From positions 1-64,000 of the forward strand of contig NZ_FOZP01000009.1 in the NCBI RefSeq assembly GCF_900116115.1: 64,000 bases of DNA, written 5' to 3'. Under the pieces are notes generated by a model that searched no databases, was not told where the DNA came from, and was given only the letters and a program-made list of their open reading frames with translations. Source of the DNA: Lutibacter maritimus. GTDB taxonomy: Bacteria; Bacteroidota; Bacteroidia; Flavobacteriales; Flavobacteriaceae. This document shows positions 35,505 to 45,349 of this stretch, piece by piece (position 1 is the stretch's first letter; the number at the start of each line of letters is the position of its first letter). Position numbers and translations under genes: made by a program.

Positions 35505-35632
35505 CCTTGCTTTTATTTCAGTTTGCGAAGATACATATTTTAAATTGCTTAATGAATTTGTTGTGTGTTCTTAAATTTCATTTTAATATTAAATATTCAT
35601 TCATCATCATTTTAAAAGACCGTTAAAAAATG

Positions 35633-35640
35633 TACATTTG
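35633..35640 (+). promoter_or_regulatory. -7 box of the tpx promoter
   Basis: TACATTTG matches TAnnTTTG exactly and lies 37 bp upstream of the tpx ATG. No clear TTG is found 19 nt before it. Confidence 0.5.
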
Positions 35641-35677
35641 CTACTTCACACTTACTAAGTACTAAAAAATAAATATT

Positions 35678-36175
35678 ATGGCAAAAATAACATTAAAAGG
35701 AAATCCAATTAAAACAGTTGGATCATTACCAAAAGTTGGGAAAAAAGCACCTAAATTTTCATTAATTAAATCTGATTTATCTAAAGTTAAATTAAAAGAT
35801 TTTAAAGGTTCTAAATTAATTTTAAACATCTTTCCTAGTTTAGATACTGGCACTTGTGCTGCATCTGTTAGAAATTTTAATAAAGAAGCAGCAAGTTTAG
35901 AAAACACAAAAGTACTTTGTATTTCAAGAGATTTACCTTTTGCTCAAGCACGTTTTTGTGGTGCTGAAGGTATTGAAAATGTAGTTACTTTATCAGACTT
36001 TGCTAAAGGAAAATTCGGAAAATCTTACGGATTAACAATTAAAGATGGTCCTTTGGCAAATTTACACTCTAGAGCTGTTGTTGTAATTAATGAAGAAGGA
36101 ATTGTAACTTATACTGAACAAGTTCCTGAAATTGTTGATGAACCAAATTATGAAGCTGCGTTAAAAGCACTTTAA
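35678..36175 (+). CDS. tpx: Thiol peroxidase (Tpx)
   Basis: The 165-residue 2-Cys peroxiredoxin has IFPSLDTGTCAASVRNFN with the peroxidatic Cys (TGTC) and the resolving Cys in ARFCGAEG, in the standard Tpx spacing. It reduces hydroperoxides using thioredoxin in the cytosol or periplasm; no signal peptide is seen. It has its own promoter and is followed 4 bp later by dgkA, so it heads a possible operon towards ftsK. Confidence 0.96.
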   Translation: MAKITLKGNPIKTVGSLPKVGKKAPKFSLIKSDLSKVKLKDFKGSKLILNIFPSLDTGTCAASVRNFNKEAASLENTKVLCISRDLPFAQARFCGAEGIENVVTLSDFAKGKFGKSYGLTIKDGPLANLHSRAVVVINEEGIVTYTEQVPEIVDEPNYEAALKAL

Positions 36176-36179
36176 TAAG

Positions 36180-36548
36180 ATGAATTCAGAACGTAATTTT
36201 TTTCTAAACAGAATAAAATCTGTTAAATATGCTGCAAAAGGCTTTTGGATTTTAATTACATCTGAAAAAAGTATTATAGCACAAGTTATTATTGGCATTA
36301 TAATGACAATAATTGGCTTTTTAATGAATATTTCTGCTACCGAATGGTTGTTTCAAATTACAGCAATTGCAATTGTTTTGGTAGCAGAATCATTAAATAC
36401 TGCGATTGAAAAAATGGCCGACTTTATTCATCCAGATTATAACACAAAAATTGGCTTTATTAAAGATATTTCTGCAGGCGCTGCATTTTTTGCAGCAATA
36501 TTTGCTGTAATTATTGGTTTAATAATTTACATACCTAAATTTATTTAG
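36180..36548 (+). CDS. dgkA: Diacylglycerol/undecaprenol kinase family
   Basis: The 122-residue inner-membrane protein has three helices and the DgkA signature AESLNTAIEKMADFI plus KDISAGAAFFAA. It phosphorylates diacylglycerol or undecaprenol with ATP; the undecaprenol version would feed lipid carriers for the cell wall. The gene is 4 bp after tpx and 52 bp before ftsK. Confidence 0.92.
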   Translation: MNSERNFFLNRIKSVKYAAKGFWILITSEKSIIAQVIIGIIMTIIGFLMNISATEWLFQITAIAIVLVAESLNTAIEKMADFIHPDYNTKIGFIKDISAGAAFFAAIFAVIIGLIIYIPKFI

Positions 36549-36576
36549 TAATTTAAACGCAATCACATAAATTTTC

Positions 36577-36584
36577 TATTTTTG
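36577..36584 (+). promoter_or_regulatory. Possible -7 box upstream of ftsK
   Basis: TATTTTTG fits TAnnTTTG, 16 bp before the ftsK ATG. No -33 TTG is evident, so an internal promoter is only possible. Confidence 0.3.
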
Positions 36585-36600
36585 TGAGATAATGAAGTAA

Positions 36601-38973
36601 ATGGCAAAAAAAGCAAAAACAACTAACAAAACTACTGATAAACAGCGTTTTCAAAAAATAAAATCTTTTTTTGGAAATAGGCAAACGCAAACTATTTTGG
36701 GCGCTTTTCTAGTACTATTTAGTATATTTCTACTTTCTTCATTTATATCCTATTTATTTAATTGGCAACAAGACCAAAGTCAACTTGATAGTTTTACTGA
36801 TAAAAAAGTTACTGTAAATAATTTATTAGGTAAAATTGGCGCTAGTTTAAGTCATTTATCTATATATAAAGGTTTTGGAATTGCAGCAATGTACATACCA
36901 ATACTCTTATTTTTTACAGGAATTTCTATATTTTTAAAAGGTACTCTAATTAAAGTTCGTAAATTTTGGGGTTGGGGACTTTTAGGAATGGTTTGGATTT
37001 CAATTTCATTAGCATTTTTTGCAAATAAAAACGCATTACTAGCAGGTGTTGTTGGGTTTGAATTAAATAGTTACCTACAACAATTTTTAGGAAAAACTGG
37101 CTTAATATTAAGTCTACTTTTTTTATTAATTACGTATTTAGTTATCCGTTTTAAATTAACTCCTGAAATGGTGCATAGTGCCGTAAAATCTAATAAAACA
37201 GCATTAGAAGATAACGAAATAAATAATGACAAAAAAGAGGAACACAGTGAAGAGATAATACCTGTAATATCTGTTCCACAGCCAACAGTTGATATTCCAT
37301 TAACTAAAAAACCCACTCCTATTTTTGAAAAACCAGATAATGAACTGGATTTTAAAATTATTAATTCTGAAGAACCTAAAGAAGAAAACATAACCATTGA
37401 TGTTGATAATATTGTAGAAGAAAACCAGGTTGATGAAAATTTATCGGATCAATTGGTAAAAGATTTTGGTGAATTTGACCCAACACTAGAACTTGGAAAC
37501 TACAAATTTCCAACACTAAATTTATTAAGAGATTATAACGAAAGTATATCTGTAGATCAAGAAGAGTTAGAAGCCAATAAAAACAGAATTGTTGAAACAC
37601 TTAACAATTATAATATTGGTATTGACCGAATTAAAGCTACAGTTGGTCCTACAGTTACCTTATATGAAATTGTTCCAGAAGCTGGTGTTCGAATTTCAAA
37701 AATTAAAAATTTAGAAGATGATATAGCACTTTCACTTTCTGCCATGGGAATTCGTATTATTGCGCCAATTCCAGGGAAAGGAACTATTGGTATTGAAGTG
37801 CCTAACAAAAAGCCAACAATGGTTTCTATGAAATCTGTGATTTCATCCATTAAATTTCAAAACTCTGAAATGGAATTACCAATTGCCTTGGGTAAAACTA
37901 TTTCAAACGAAACTTTTGTGGTTGACCTTGCTAAAATGCCACATTTATTAATGGCTGGAGCAACCGGACAAGGAAAATCAGTTGGTTTAAATGCCGTTTT
38001 AACATCATTATTATATAAAAAACATCCTGCCGAAGTTAAATTTGTATTGGTAGATCCTAAAAAAGTTGAATTAACATTATTCAATAAAATTGAACGTCAT
38101 TATTTAGCAAAATTACCAGATACAGATGAAGCAATTATTACTGATACAACTAAAGTAATAAATACTTTAAATTCATTATGTATTGAAATGGATGCTCGTT
38201 ACGACTTATTGAAATCTGCCATGGTTCGTAACATTAAAGAATACAATGTTAAATTTAAAGCAAGAAAATTAAATCCTGAAAATGGTCATAAATTTTTACC
38301 TTACATTGTTTTAGTAATTGATGAATTTGCCGACTTAATTATGACTGCTGGTAAAGAAGTAGAAACACCAATAGCACGTTTAGCACAGCTAGCAAGAGCA
38401 ATCGGAATTCATTTAATAGTTGCTACTCAACGTCCTTCTGTAAATGTTATTACGGGTATTATTAAAGCTAATTTCCCAGCTAGAGCAGCCTTTAGAGTAA
38501 CTTCTAAAATAGATTCACGTACAATATTAGACACCTCAGGTGCTGATCAATTAATTGGAAAAGGAGATATGCTTTTTTCTGCAGGAAACGATTTAATACG
38601 TTTACAATGTGCTTTTGTAGATACTCCGGAAGTTGAAAAAATAACAGATTTTATTGGCTCTCAACGTGCATATCCTGACGCACACATGCTACCAGAATAC
38701 AGCGGAGAAGAAATTGGCACAAGTCTTGATATTGATATAAGCGAACGCGACGCTTTATTTAGAGATGCCGCATTAGTAATTGTACATGCGCAACAAGGAT
38801 CTGCATCGCTATTACAAAGAAAGTTAAAACTAGGTTACAACAGAGCTGGAAGATTAATTGATCAATTAGAAGCTGCCGGAATTGTTGGCCCTTTTGAAGG
38901 AAGTAAAGCAAGGCAAGTATTAGTTGCTGATGAAGCCGCTTTAAACTTTTTATTAAATAATGAAGAAAATTAA
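36601..38973 (+). CDS. ftsK: DNA translocase FtsK/SpoIIIE
   Basis: The 790-residue protein has four N-terminal membrane helices (to about 185), an acidic/proline linker (195-310), and the motor: alpha domain with GVRISKIKNLEDDIALSLSA, beta domain with Walker A AGATGQGKSVGLNAV and Walker B YIVLVIDEFADLIM. The C-terminal gamma winged helix ends SLLQRKLKLGYNRAGRLID, then QLEAAGIVG. It pumps chromosome ends into daughter cells at division and activates XerCD. It is followed by lolA and the LptF/LptG permease, an arrangement common in Flavobacteriia. Confidence 0.97.
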   Translation: MAKKAKTTNKTTDKQRFQKIKSFFGNRQTQTILGAFLVLFSIFLLSSFISYLFNWQQDQSQLDSFTDKKVTVNNLLGKIGASLSHLSIYKGFGIAAMYIPILLFFTGISIFLKGTLIKVRKFWGWGLLGMVWISISLAFFANKNALLAGVVGFELNSYLQQFLGKTGLILSLLFLLITYLVIRFKLTPEMVHSAVKSNKTALEDNEINNDKKEEHSEEIIPVISVPQPTVDIPLTKKPTPIFEKPDNELDFKIINSEEPKEENITIDVDNIVEENQVDENLSDQLVKDFGEFDPTLELGNYKFPTLNLLRDYNESISVDQEELEANKNRIVETLNNYNIGIDRIKATVGPTVTLYEIVPEAGVRISKIKNLEDDIALSLSAMGIRIIAPIPGKGTIGIEVPNKKPTMVSMKSVISSIKFQNSEMELPIALGKTISNETFVVDLAKMPHLLMAGATGQGKSVGLNAVLTSLLYKKHPAEVKFVLVDPKKVELTLFNKIERHYLAKLPDTDEAIITDTTKVINTLNSLCIEMDARYDLLKSAMVRNIKEYNVKFKARKLNPENGHKFLPYIVLVIDEFADLIMTAGKEVETPIARLAQLARAIGIHLIVATQRPSVNVITGIIKANFPARAAFRVTSKIDSRTILDTSGADQLIGKGDMLFSAGNDLIRLQCAFVDTPEVEKITDFIGSQRAYPDAHMLPEYSGEEIGTSLDIDISERDALFRDAALVIVHAQQGSASLLQRKLKLGYNRAGRLIDQLEAAGIVGPFEGSKARQVLVADEAALNFLLNNEEN

Positions 38974-38997
38974 AAAATAATAGATTTAAGAAAAGGA

Positions 38998-39651
38998 ATG
39001 AAAAAATTAACAATTTTAATTACAGTACTACTTATTAGTTTTCAAACATTTGCACAAAAATCTCAAGAAGCAAAAACGCTACTTGATAATGTTGCAAAAA
39101 AAGTTGAGGGCTATAAAAATATTTATATTGAATTTAACCATAAACTAGATAATGAAGAAGCTAATGTGCATCAAGAAACATTAGGAAATGTTACATTAAA
39201 AGGAGATTTGTATCATTTGAATTATATGGGAACTGAACAAATATATGATGGAAAAAAAACGTATTTAATAATACATGAAGATGAAGAAGTTATTATTCAA
39301 AAACCATCAAAAAATAACGATGAAACAATCACACCTTCTAAAATGTTTTCTTTTTATAAAAAAGGGTTTAACTATGCAATGGGTGAACTTAAAACTATTA
39401 AAGGAATTAAAATTCAGTATGTAAAACTTACACCTACAGATAACAAATCTGAAGTTTCAAATGTTATGGTAGGTATTGATGCTAAAACAAACCATATTTA
39501 TAATATTATTGAAACTGGTAAAAACAACACTAAAACAACACTTGAAATAAGAAGTTTTAAAACAAATCAACCAGTTTCAGAAAAGCTTTTTATCTTTGAC
39601 ATGTCAAAATACAGAGATCAGAAAAAATATTCAATCTCTGAGCCAAAATAA
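38998..39651 (+). CDS. lolA: Outer-membrane lipoprotein carrier LolA-like
   Basis: The 217-residue protein has a signal peptide (cleavage after QTFAQ) and a LolA-like half-barrel (EGYKNIYIEFNHKL, TLKGDLYHLNY, ITPSKMFSFYKKGF). It should ferry lipoproteins across the periplasm, consistent with the many lipoproteins encoded here. It lies 24 bp after ftsK and 5 bp before the LptF/LptG permease, so it is in that operon. Confidence 0.9.
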   Translation: MKKLTILITVLLISFQTFAQKSQEAKTLLDNVAKKVEGYKNIYIEFNHKLDNEEANVHQETLGNVTLKGDLYHLNYMGTEQIYDGKKTYLIIHEDEEVIIQKPSKNNDETITPSKMFSFYKKGFNYAMGELKTIKGIKIQYVKLTPTDNKSEVSNVMVGIDAKTNHIYNIIETGKNNTKTTLEIRSFKTNQPVSEKLFIFDMSKYRDQKKYSISEPK

Positions 39652-39656
39652 TCGTC

Positions 39657-41099
39657 TTGAAAATATTTGATAAATATATTTTAAAAAGTTTTTTACAACC
39701 TTTTTTAGCCACATTTTTTGTGGTTCTTTTTGTTTTAGTAATGCAAGCACTTTGGCTTGCTTTTGATGAAATTGCAGGAAAAGGTATTGACCTGTTTTTT
39801 ATTCTAAAATTTCTATGGTATTTAGCTTTAATTTTAACACCAACAGCATTACCAATCGGAATTTTACTGTCATCAATTATGGCATTGGGTAATTTAGCCG
39901 AAAATTATGAATTTGCCGCTATAAAATCTGCAGGAATTTCTTTAAAAAGAGTGATTCTTCCATTGGTAATTTTAACAGTACTTTTAAGTGCGCTTAACTT
40001 TGTATTTTTAAATAATATTTATCCTTGGGCAACATTAAAACAAAAAAATTTATACTTAAACATGAAAAAAAAGAAACCAGCTTTAGCGTTGGTTCCTGGG
40101 ATATTTAATACTGACATTCCTAATTTTAGTATAAAGTTTGATGAAAAATATGGTGAAGAAGAAAATTTATTAAAAAATGTTCAAATTGCCGATTTAAGTG
40201 CTGGAAAAGGTAAAGTAAAAGTGATAACTGCCGAAAAAGGAGAAATTACTTCCGATGAAGGTAGTAAATACATGACACTTACTTTAAATAATGGTAATTA
40301 CTACGAAGATCATATAAAATCATCTTTTTCACCTGCCGATAGAGCAAAAATGCCCGCTTCAAGAGCAACATTTAAAAAATACATCATAAATATTGATATT
40401 TCCTCATTTAATGATTCTGAAAAATTAAATGATACACTTGTAAAAGAACATCATGGAATGCTTACAATTAAGCAGCTAGATTCTTTTTCAAAAAAAGAAA
40501 AAACAACATTTGATGAAAAAGTGAGTCTGAATGCAAATTATTTTTATGAAAGTTTTGAAGGTAAAAACCTTTATAAAATTTCAGACACAGTTAAAAGAGA
40601 TAGCCTAAATCCAACTATTTTAGAAAACTTTAATTTAGTAAATAAAAGCATTGTAATAAACGATGCTTTACAAAGTATTAAACGGATAATTTCTAGAAAC
40701 GATAACCAAATGAGAGGCTTTAAAGAGCAACGTAAATTATTGAACTTATATGATTTTGAATTAAGCTATAGAATTGCTTTTTCACTGGCTTGTTTGGTAC
40801 TGTTTTTTATTGGAGCTCCTTTAGGATCTATTATTAGAAAAGGTGGTTTTGGACTTCCAATGATTATGGCAATTACCATATTTGTAATATATTTCTTTAT
40901 CTCTCAGTTAGGAAGAAATTTAGCAGAAGAAAGTGCAATTTCTACCTTATTTGGAAGCTGGCTTTCAACTTTAATCTTATTACCTTTTGGAATTTTACTT
41001 ACTAGACGTGCCGCAAAAGGAATGGGAATATTTAACATTGATAACGTATTTGAATCTGTAAAAAAAGTATTCGAAAAATTTAAAAAACCAATTAAATAA
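39657..41099 (+). CDS. LptF/LptG family LPS-transport permease
   Basis: The 480-residue protein starts at TTG 39657: [20 protein letters not shown] is the typical opening of the family, and the next Met is far inside. Three N-terminal helices, a large periplasmic domain (130-370) and three C-terminal helices ([20 protein letters not shown]) match LptF/LptG. It is part of the inner-membrane ABC complex that extracts LPS. Only one permease gene is here, and the LptB ATPase is elsewhere. It lies between lolA and ribB. Confidence 0.93.
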   Translation: MKIFDKYILKSFLQPFLATFFVVLFVLVMQALWLAFDEIAGKGIDLFFILKFLWYLALILTPTALPIGILLSSIMALGNLAENYEFAAIKSAGISLKRVILPLVILTVLLSALNFVFLNNIYPWATLKQKNLYLNMKKKKPALALVPGIFNTDIPNFSIKFDEKYGEEENLLKNVQIADLSAGKGKVKVITAEKGEITSDEGSKYMTLTLNNGNYYEDHIKSSFSPADRAKMPASRATFKKYIINIDISSFNDSEKLNDTLVKEHHGMLTIKQLDSFSKKEKTTFDEKVSLNANYFYESFEGKNLYKISDTVKRDSLNPTILENFNLVNKSIVINDALQSIKRIISRNDNQMRGFKEQRKLLNLYDFELSYRIAFSLACLVLFFIGAPLGSIIRKGGFGLPMIMAITIFVIYFFISQLGRNLAEESAISTLFGSWLSTLILLPFGILLTRRAAKGMGIFNIDNVFESVKKVFEKFKKPIK

Positions 41100-41101
41100 C
41101 A

Positions 41102-42244
41102 ATGACAACTTCAAAAAACAATATTAAATTAAATACAATACAAGAAGCTATTGAAGATATTAAAAATGGCAAAATTATTATTGTTGTTGATGATGAAGAT
41201 CGAGAAAATGAAGGTGATTTTATTGCCGCTGCTGAATGTGTAACACCCGAAATGATCAATTTCATGGCGCAACACGGACGTGGTTTAATTTGTACACCTT
41301 TAACTGAAGAACGTTGTGAAGAATTAGAATTGCCATTAATGGTAAGTAAAAATACAGTGTTACATAATACACAATTTACGGTATCTATAGATTTAATTGG
41401 TGAAGGTTGTACTACGGGTATTTCTGCTCAAGATAGAGCAAAAACCATAAAAGCTTTAACTAGAAAAGCAACAAAGCCTGAAGATTTTGGAAGACCAGGG
41501 CATATTTTCCCACTAAGAGCAAAACAAGGAGGTGTTTTAAGAAGAACCGGCCATACAGAAGCTGCTATTGATTTAGCGCGTTTAGCAGGATTTCAACCTG
41601 CAGGAATTCTGGTAGAAATATTAAATGAAGATGGTACAATGGCGCGTTTACCACAGCTTATTGAGGTTGCTAAAAAATTCAACTTAAAAATTATTTCTAT
41701 TGAAGATTTAGTGGCATATAGAATGAAATATGATTCATTAATTCATAAAGTTGAAAATTTTACCATACAAACACGTTTTGGAGAATTTAACCTAAAAGCC
41801 TACAAACAAACAAATAACGGACAAGTACACATTGCACTTTCTAAAGGAAAATGGACCAAAGATGAGCCTATTTTAGTACGCGTTAATTCTGCATTAATAA
41901 ATAACGATATTATTCGGTTGCTTACTATGAGTCCTGATGATTCTTTTTCAAGAATTTTTAAAATTATAAATGATGCTGGTAAAGGCGTTGCAGTTTTTAT
42001 CAGTCAGGAAAATCAGTCATTTAACTTAATTAACCGTTTATCATTACTAAAACAATCACAAAAAGCAGAGTTAAATAACGTTCCAAAAATTCAACCAGAT
42101 GATAAAGATTTTGGAATTGGCGCACAAATTTTACACGATTTAGAAGTAACAAAATTACGCGTTCTTACAAATTCACCATCTGTAAAAAAACGTATTGGAA
42201 TGACTGGTTACGGACTTGAAATTGTTGATTATGTAAATTATTAA
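41102..42244 (+). CDS. ribB: 3,4-dihydroxy-2-butanone-4-phosphate synthase with degenerate GTP cyclohydrolase II-like domain
   Basis: The 380-residue protein has a complete RibB domain at about 1-205: [17 protein letters not shown] binds magnesium, and [14 protein letters not shown] holds catalytic His and Glu. It makes the four-carbon precursor of riboflavin from ribulose 5-phosphate. The C-terminal half (210-380) has the RibA fold end ([20 protein letters not shown]) but lacks the zinc cysteines (C-x10-C-x-C) and the following RCDCG block; the region reads [23 protein letters not shown] cyclohydrolase II activity is therefore not expected. It is 2 bp after the LptF/LptG gene. Confidence 0.94.
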   Translation: MTTSKNNIKLNTIQEAIEDIKNGKIIIVVDDEDRENEGDFIAAAECVTPEMINFMAQHGRGLICTPLTEERCEELELPLMVSKNTVLHNTQFTVSIDLIGEGCTTGISAQDRAKTIKALTRKATKPEDFGRPGHIFPLRAKQGGVLRRTGHTEAAIDLARLAGFQPAGILVEILNEDGTMARLPQLIEVAKKFNLKIISIEDLVAYRMKYDSLIHKVENFTIQTRFGEFNLKAYKQTNNGQVHIALSKGKWTKDEPILVRVNSALINNDIIRLLTMSPDDSFSRIFKIINDAGKGVAVFISQENQSFNLINRLSLLKQSQKAELNNVPKIQPDDKDFGIGAQILHDLEVTKLRVLTNSPSVKKRIGMTGYGLEIVDYVNY

Positions 42245-42251
42245 CTTTACT

Positions 42252-42968
42252 ATGAAAAATTGTTTCATTATTATAGGCTGCCTTTTACTTTTTTTTAGTT
42301 GTAATCAAAAAAATAAGGATACTAAAAAAGCAACAAATACAAACAATTTTTCCAATCAGTTTATACTTAAAGGCGAACTATTAAACGGTGAAGCTTCAAC
42401 AGTTTATTTAAATAAAATTATTGGCAACTCCATTTATCAAATAGATTCTGCAAAAATTGAAAATAACAAATTTACAATTCAAGGTGTTGTAGAATATCCT
42501 GAACGCTTTGCCATTACTTTTAATTCCTATGCTTCAAAAACCATTTTAATTTTAGAAAATCTACCCATTAATATTACTATTGATGTTGAAAATATTAACG
42601 ATCCAATAATCACGGGTTCTCCATTAAATACTAAACTTGATGAATACAAAACTATTTCAAAATCAATTTTTAGAAAAATAGATTATTTATTCCCTCGATT
42701 TCAAAAAGCTCGTTTAGAAAATGACGTGAAAAAGTTAGAAGAAATTGGTACTGAAATGAAAGCCATAGAAAAAGAATTTCAAGAATTTAGTTTCCAATTT
42801 ATAAAAAAAAATAACAACTCATATATTGCTCCAATGCTTTTAACCGATCAATTAAAAACATCAACTATTGATACTATTAAAATAAAACAAAGCTATCAAC
42901 TACTACCAGAAGAAATTAAACATTCTCCTGATGCAGAGATAATTGCAACATTTTTAGAGTTACATTAA
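42252..42968 (+). CDS. DUF4369-domain lipoprotein
   Basis: The 238-residue lipoprotein has lipobox FFSC and a DUF4369 domain at about 38-130 (FILKGELLNGEASTVYLNKI). In most relatives a thioredoxin-like domain follows; here the rest is helical (LEEIGTEMKAIEKEFQEFS) and no CxxC is present, so it is a domain-only version. It lies 7 bp after ribB. The stop codon overlaps the end of the convergent pepE by 9 bp. Confidence 0.8.
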   Translation: MKNCFIIIGCLLLFFSCNQKNKDTKKATNTNNFSNQFILKGELLNGEASTVYLNKIIGNSIYQIDSAKIENNKFTIQGVVEYPERFAITFNSYASKTILILENLPINITIDVENINDPIITGSPLNTKLDEYKTISKSIFRKIDYLFPRFQKARLENDVKKLEEIGTEMKAIEKEFQEFSFQFIKKNNNSYIAPMLLTDQLKTSTIDTIKIKQSYQLLPEEIKHSPDAEIIATFLELH

Positions 42969-43667
42969 AAAACTTAAATCTGTGTTTGGCGGCAATTCAA
43001 CAGCTTGCTTTTTAGGCTGAAATAAACGGGCATATAATTTCCCTTTTAACACAACCTTGCTCCCGTTAACTTCTAACCAACTACCTTCTCTTAAACCTAA
43101 AACTGGCGTATCATTAATTGTATGATATTCATTAATTCTAGTTTCTCTGGTTTCACCCATATGTGTAGAATTTAAGTCTGGATCTAAGTAATGAGGATTA
43201 ATATTAAATTTCACAAACCCAAATGTGATAAAACTTTTCGGATAAATTATTGGCATATCATTCGTGTTTTGCATTGTTAAACCTGCAACATTACTACCTG
43301 CACTTGTTCCGAAATATGGTGTACCATTTTCAACAACATTTTTTATTGTAGACATTAATTTATGGTCGTATAATTCAAAAACTAGTAAAAAAGTATTTCC
43401 ACCACCTGTAAAAATTCCTTTAGCATTATTTACAGCATCTATTGGATTGTTAAATTCGTGGATTCCTTTAACTTTAATATTAATTTTTTCAAATGCTTCT
43501 TGAACCTTTGCCGTGTAATCATTGTGCGATAATCCACCAGGTCTGGCATAAGGAATAAATAAAATTTCATGAATACCTTTAAAAAATTTAGATAATTCTG
43601 GTAAAATATATTCTAAATATCCTTTACCGTGTACAGTTGACGTGCTAGCAATCAATAATTTTTTCAT
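42960..43667 (-). CDS. pepE: Dipeptidase E (peptidase S51)
   Basis: From the ATG at 43667 the product has 235 residues, the family length; a longer frame to 43700 would start inside the leader. The catalytic serine is in FGTSAGSNVAG, and IFTGGGNTFLL and NPHYLDPDLNSTHMGETRE are the other family motifs. It cleaves N-terminal aspartyl dipeptides. A full consensus promoter lies just upstream. The gene overlaps the convergent DUF4369 gene by 9 bp at its end. Confidence 0.92.
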   Translation of the reverse strand: MKKLLIASTSTVHGKGYLEYILPELSKFFKGIHEILFIPYARPGGLSHNDYTAKVQEAFEKINIKVKGIHEFNNPIDAVNNAKGIFTGGGNTFLLVFELYDHKLMSTIKNVVENGTPYFGTSAGSNVAGLTMQNTNDMPIIYPKSFITFGFVKFNINPHYLDPDLNSTHMGETRETRINEYHTINDTPVLGLREGSWLEVNGSKVVLKGKLYARLFQPKKQAVELPPNTDLSFLM

Positions 43668-43684
43668 CCTAAAATGTTTTTTAT

Positions 43685-43714
43685 CAAATGTAATAAACAA
43701 TCACTATTTAACAA
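43685..43714 (-). promoter_or_regulatory. Consensus promoter of pepE
   Basis: On the - strand, TTG (43712-43714), 19 nt and TACATTTG (43685-43692) match the phylum consensus. The implied start is about 10 bp before the pepE ATG. Confidence 0.8.
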
Positions 43715-43768
43715 AAGTTTACAATGGCATTAATATAAATTTAAGATTTCATCATCTTTCTTTGTTAA

Positions 43769-44533
43769 ATGAAATTAAAGCTAACCAATCTATTTTTTTT
43801 CACATTAGTTACTATTTATTGCTTTGCTCAAAATGAACCATTTAAATTACAGGGTAAAATTTATAGTGGTTTAAATAAAGTAAGTGATGTACATATTATT
43901 AACTTAAATACTTATGTTGGAACAGTTAGTAATGATTATGGTGATTTTGAAATTACAGCCAAACTAAATGATTCCATACTATTTTCATCTATTGAATTTG
44001 AACCTAAAAAAATAAAGGTGACTGAAAATATGGTGAAATCAAAAAATATTACTGTTTTTTTAATTACTTCAGTAAATAAATTAAAAGAAGTTTTTGTTGG
44101 ACTAACCGGTAATTTATCTTTCGATTTAAAAAACAAACCAAAAGATACTATTCCTAAACACACATTTTCATTTACTAAAGCAGATTTAAAAAAAGATTTA
44201 GGTCCTGATATTCACGGTCCAAAAAGCGCTCCTTTTGTTGGTCCTTTTAAACCGTTACCTGCATTGGCAACCATTCCAAATTTTGCTTACGAAAAAGAAC
44301 AACGCTTAAAGCGTGAAATTGCCAAATTAAAAGAGTTTCCTATTAAAATTAGAAGAGAATTGGGTATCAAATTTTTTACTGAAAAATTAAATATTCCAGA
44401 AGAAAAAATTGATAACTTTATTAATTATTGCGAATATAGAGATGTAATTAAAAAATATTATGAAAAAAAACTGTTTGAAGTTATTGAAATATTTAAAGAA
44501 GAAAGTATTTCTTACAAACAAATTAAAGAATAA
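43769..44533 (+). CDS. Carboxypeptidase-regulatory-like domain protein, exported
   Basis: The 254-residue protein has a signal peptide (cleavage after IYCFAQ) and an N-terminal CarboxypepD_reg-like beta-sandwich at about 25-110 (LQGKIYSGLNKVSDVHIINL, then TVSNDYGDFEITA), the domain that usually caps TonB-dependent receptors. No barrel follows; the rest is charged and helical (REIAKLKEFPIKIRRELGIK). A paralog of the same layout follows directly. The function is unknown; the periplasm or outer membrane is the likely location. Confidence 0.8.
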   Translation: MKLKLTNLFFFTLVTIYCFAQNEPFKLQGKIYSGLNKVSDVHIINLNTYVGTVSNDYGDFEITAKLNDSILFSSIEFEPKKIKVTENMVKSKNITVFLITSVNKLKEVFVGLTGNLSFDLKNKPKDTIPKHTFSFTKADLKKDLGPDIHGPKSAPFVGPFKPLPALATIPNFAYEKEQRLKREIAKLKEFPIKIRRELGIKFFTEKLNIPEEKIDNFINYCEYRDVIKKYYEKKLFEVIEIFKEESISYKQIKE

Positions 44534-45287
44534 GGAAAACTATCTTTTAATAGTTATATTATGCACTTTTTCTGTAAGTTACGCACAAAAAGAAATCATA
44601 ACTTTTAACGGAATTGTTAGAAACGACTCTATAGTTTTACAAGATATAAACATTGTAAATAAAACCAGTAAAGTAGGTACTTCAAGTAATTCCAAAGGTG
44701 AATTTGTTATGTATGCTTCATTAGGCGATTCAATTCGGTTTACTTCAATTAGCTATAAAACTAAAACCATAGCTATATCATTAAATCATATAAAAAATAA
44801 GCAAATTATTGTTTTTTTAGAACCCGATTTAAATGAATTAGATGAAATAGCAATTGAACAAAAAGTTAGGTTAGATTTTGGAAAGGTTTCACTGCCAAAA
44901 GGTGCTGTTTTTGAAAAAGATCAATTAGATCTAAAAAGTGCTCCGAATGCTAGAAAATTAACTGACCCTACATATGGAAATTCTGGTTTAAACTTTTTTG
45001 CAATTATTGGAATGCTTACCGATAAAATTTTTGAAAAATCGAGAGAACGAAAAAAAGAAGCAAAAAAAATGAAAAGTCTTCAACAAAATTTTCCTGAAAC
45101 GATACTTGAAAAATATGGTGAAATTTTTTTTACTGAAAATTTAAATATCAACAAAAATGATGTGTATCTATTTATAGATTTTTGCACTGATAATGGTTTA
45201 AAAGATTATTATTTAAGTGATGAATTTACAATCAAAAATTTTATGGTAATTCAACGCAAAAAATTTTTAGAAATAAAAAAAGAATAG
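44460..45287 (+). CDS. Carboxypeptidase-regulatory-like domain protein, tandem paralog
   Basis: The 275-residue protein repeats the layout of the preceding gene: a signal-like segment (YLLIVILCTFSVSYAQ), a CarboxypepD_reg-like domain (FNGIVRNDSIVLQDINIVNK, then VGTSSNSKGEFVM) and a helical tail. The only ATG in frame is at 44460, inside the upstream gene, giving a 74-bp overlap and an unusually long 27-residue basic n-region before the signal helix. No ATG, GTG or TTG occurs nearer the hydrophobic stretch. The start may be non-standard or the original one may be mutated. Confidence 0.75.
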   Translation: MKKNCLKLLKYLKKKVFLTNKLKNKENYLLIVILCTFSVSYAQKEIITFNGIVRNDSIVLQDINIVNKTSKVGTSSNSKGEFVMYASLGDSIRFTSISYKTKTIAISLNHIKNKQIIVFLEPDLNELDEIAIEQKVRLDFGKVSLPKGAVFEKDQLDLKSAPNARKLTDPTYGNSGLNFFAIIGMLTDKIFEKSRERKKEAKKMKSLQQNFPETILEKYGEIFFTENLNINKNDVYLFIDFCTDNGLKDYYLSDEFTIKNFMVIQRKKFLEIKKE

Positions 45288-45349
45288 TTTTGTTAGCACC
45301 TTTTTTCAATATATCAAATCCTTTTTGTTAATTAGCAAAAAATCAGTTT

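Noticed and set aside
40980-41101. FMN riboswitch before ribB
   Set aside because: ribB starts 2 bp after the LptF/LptG gene, leaving no room for a leader, and no RFN motif is seen inside the preceding coding sequence.
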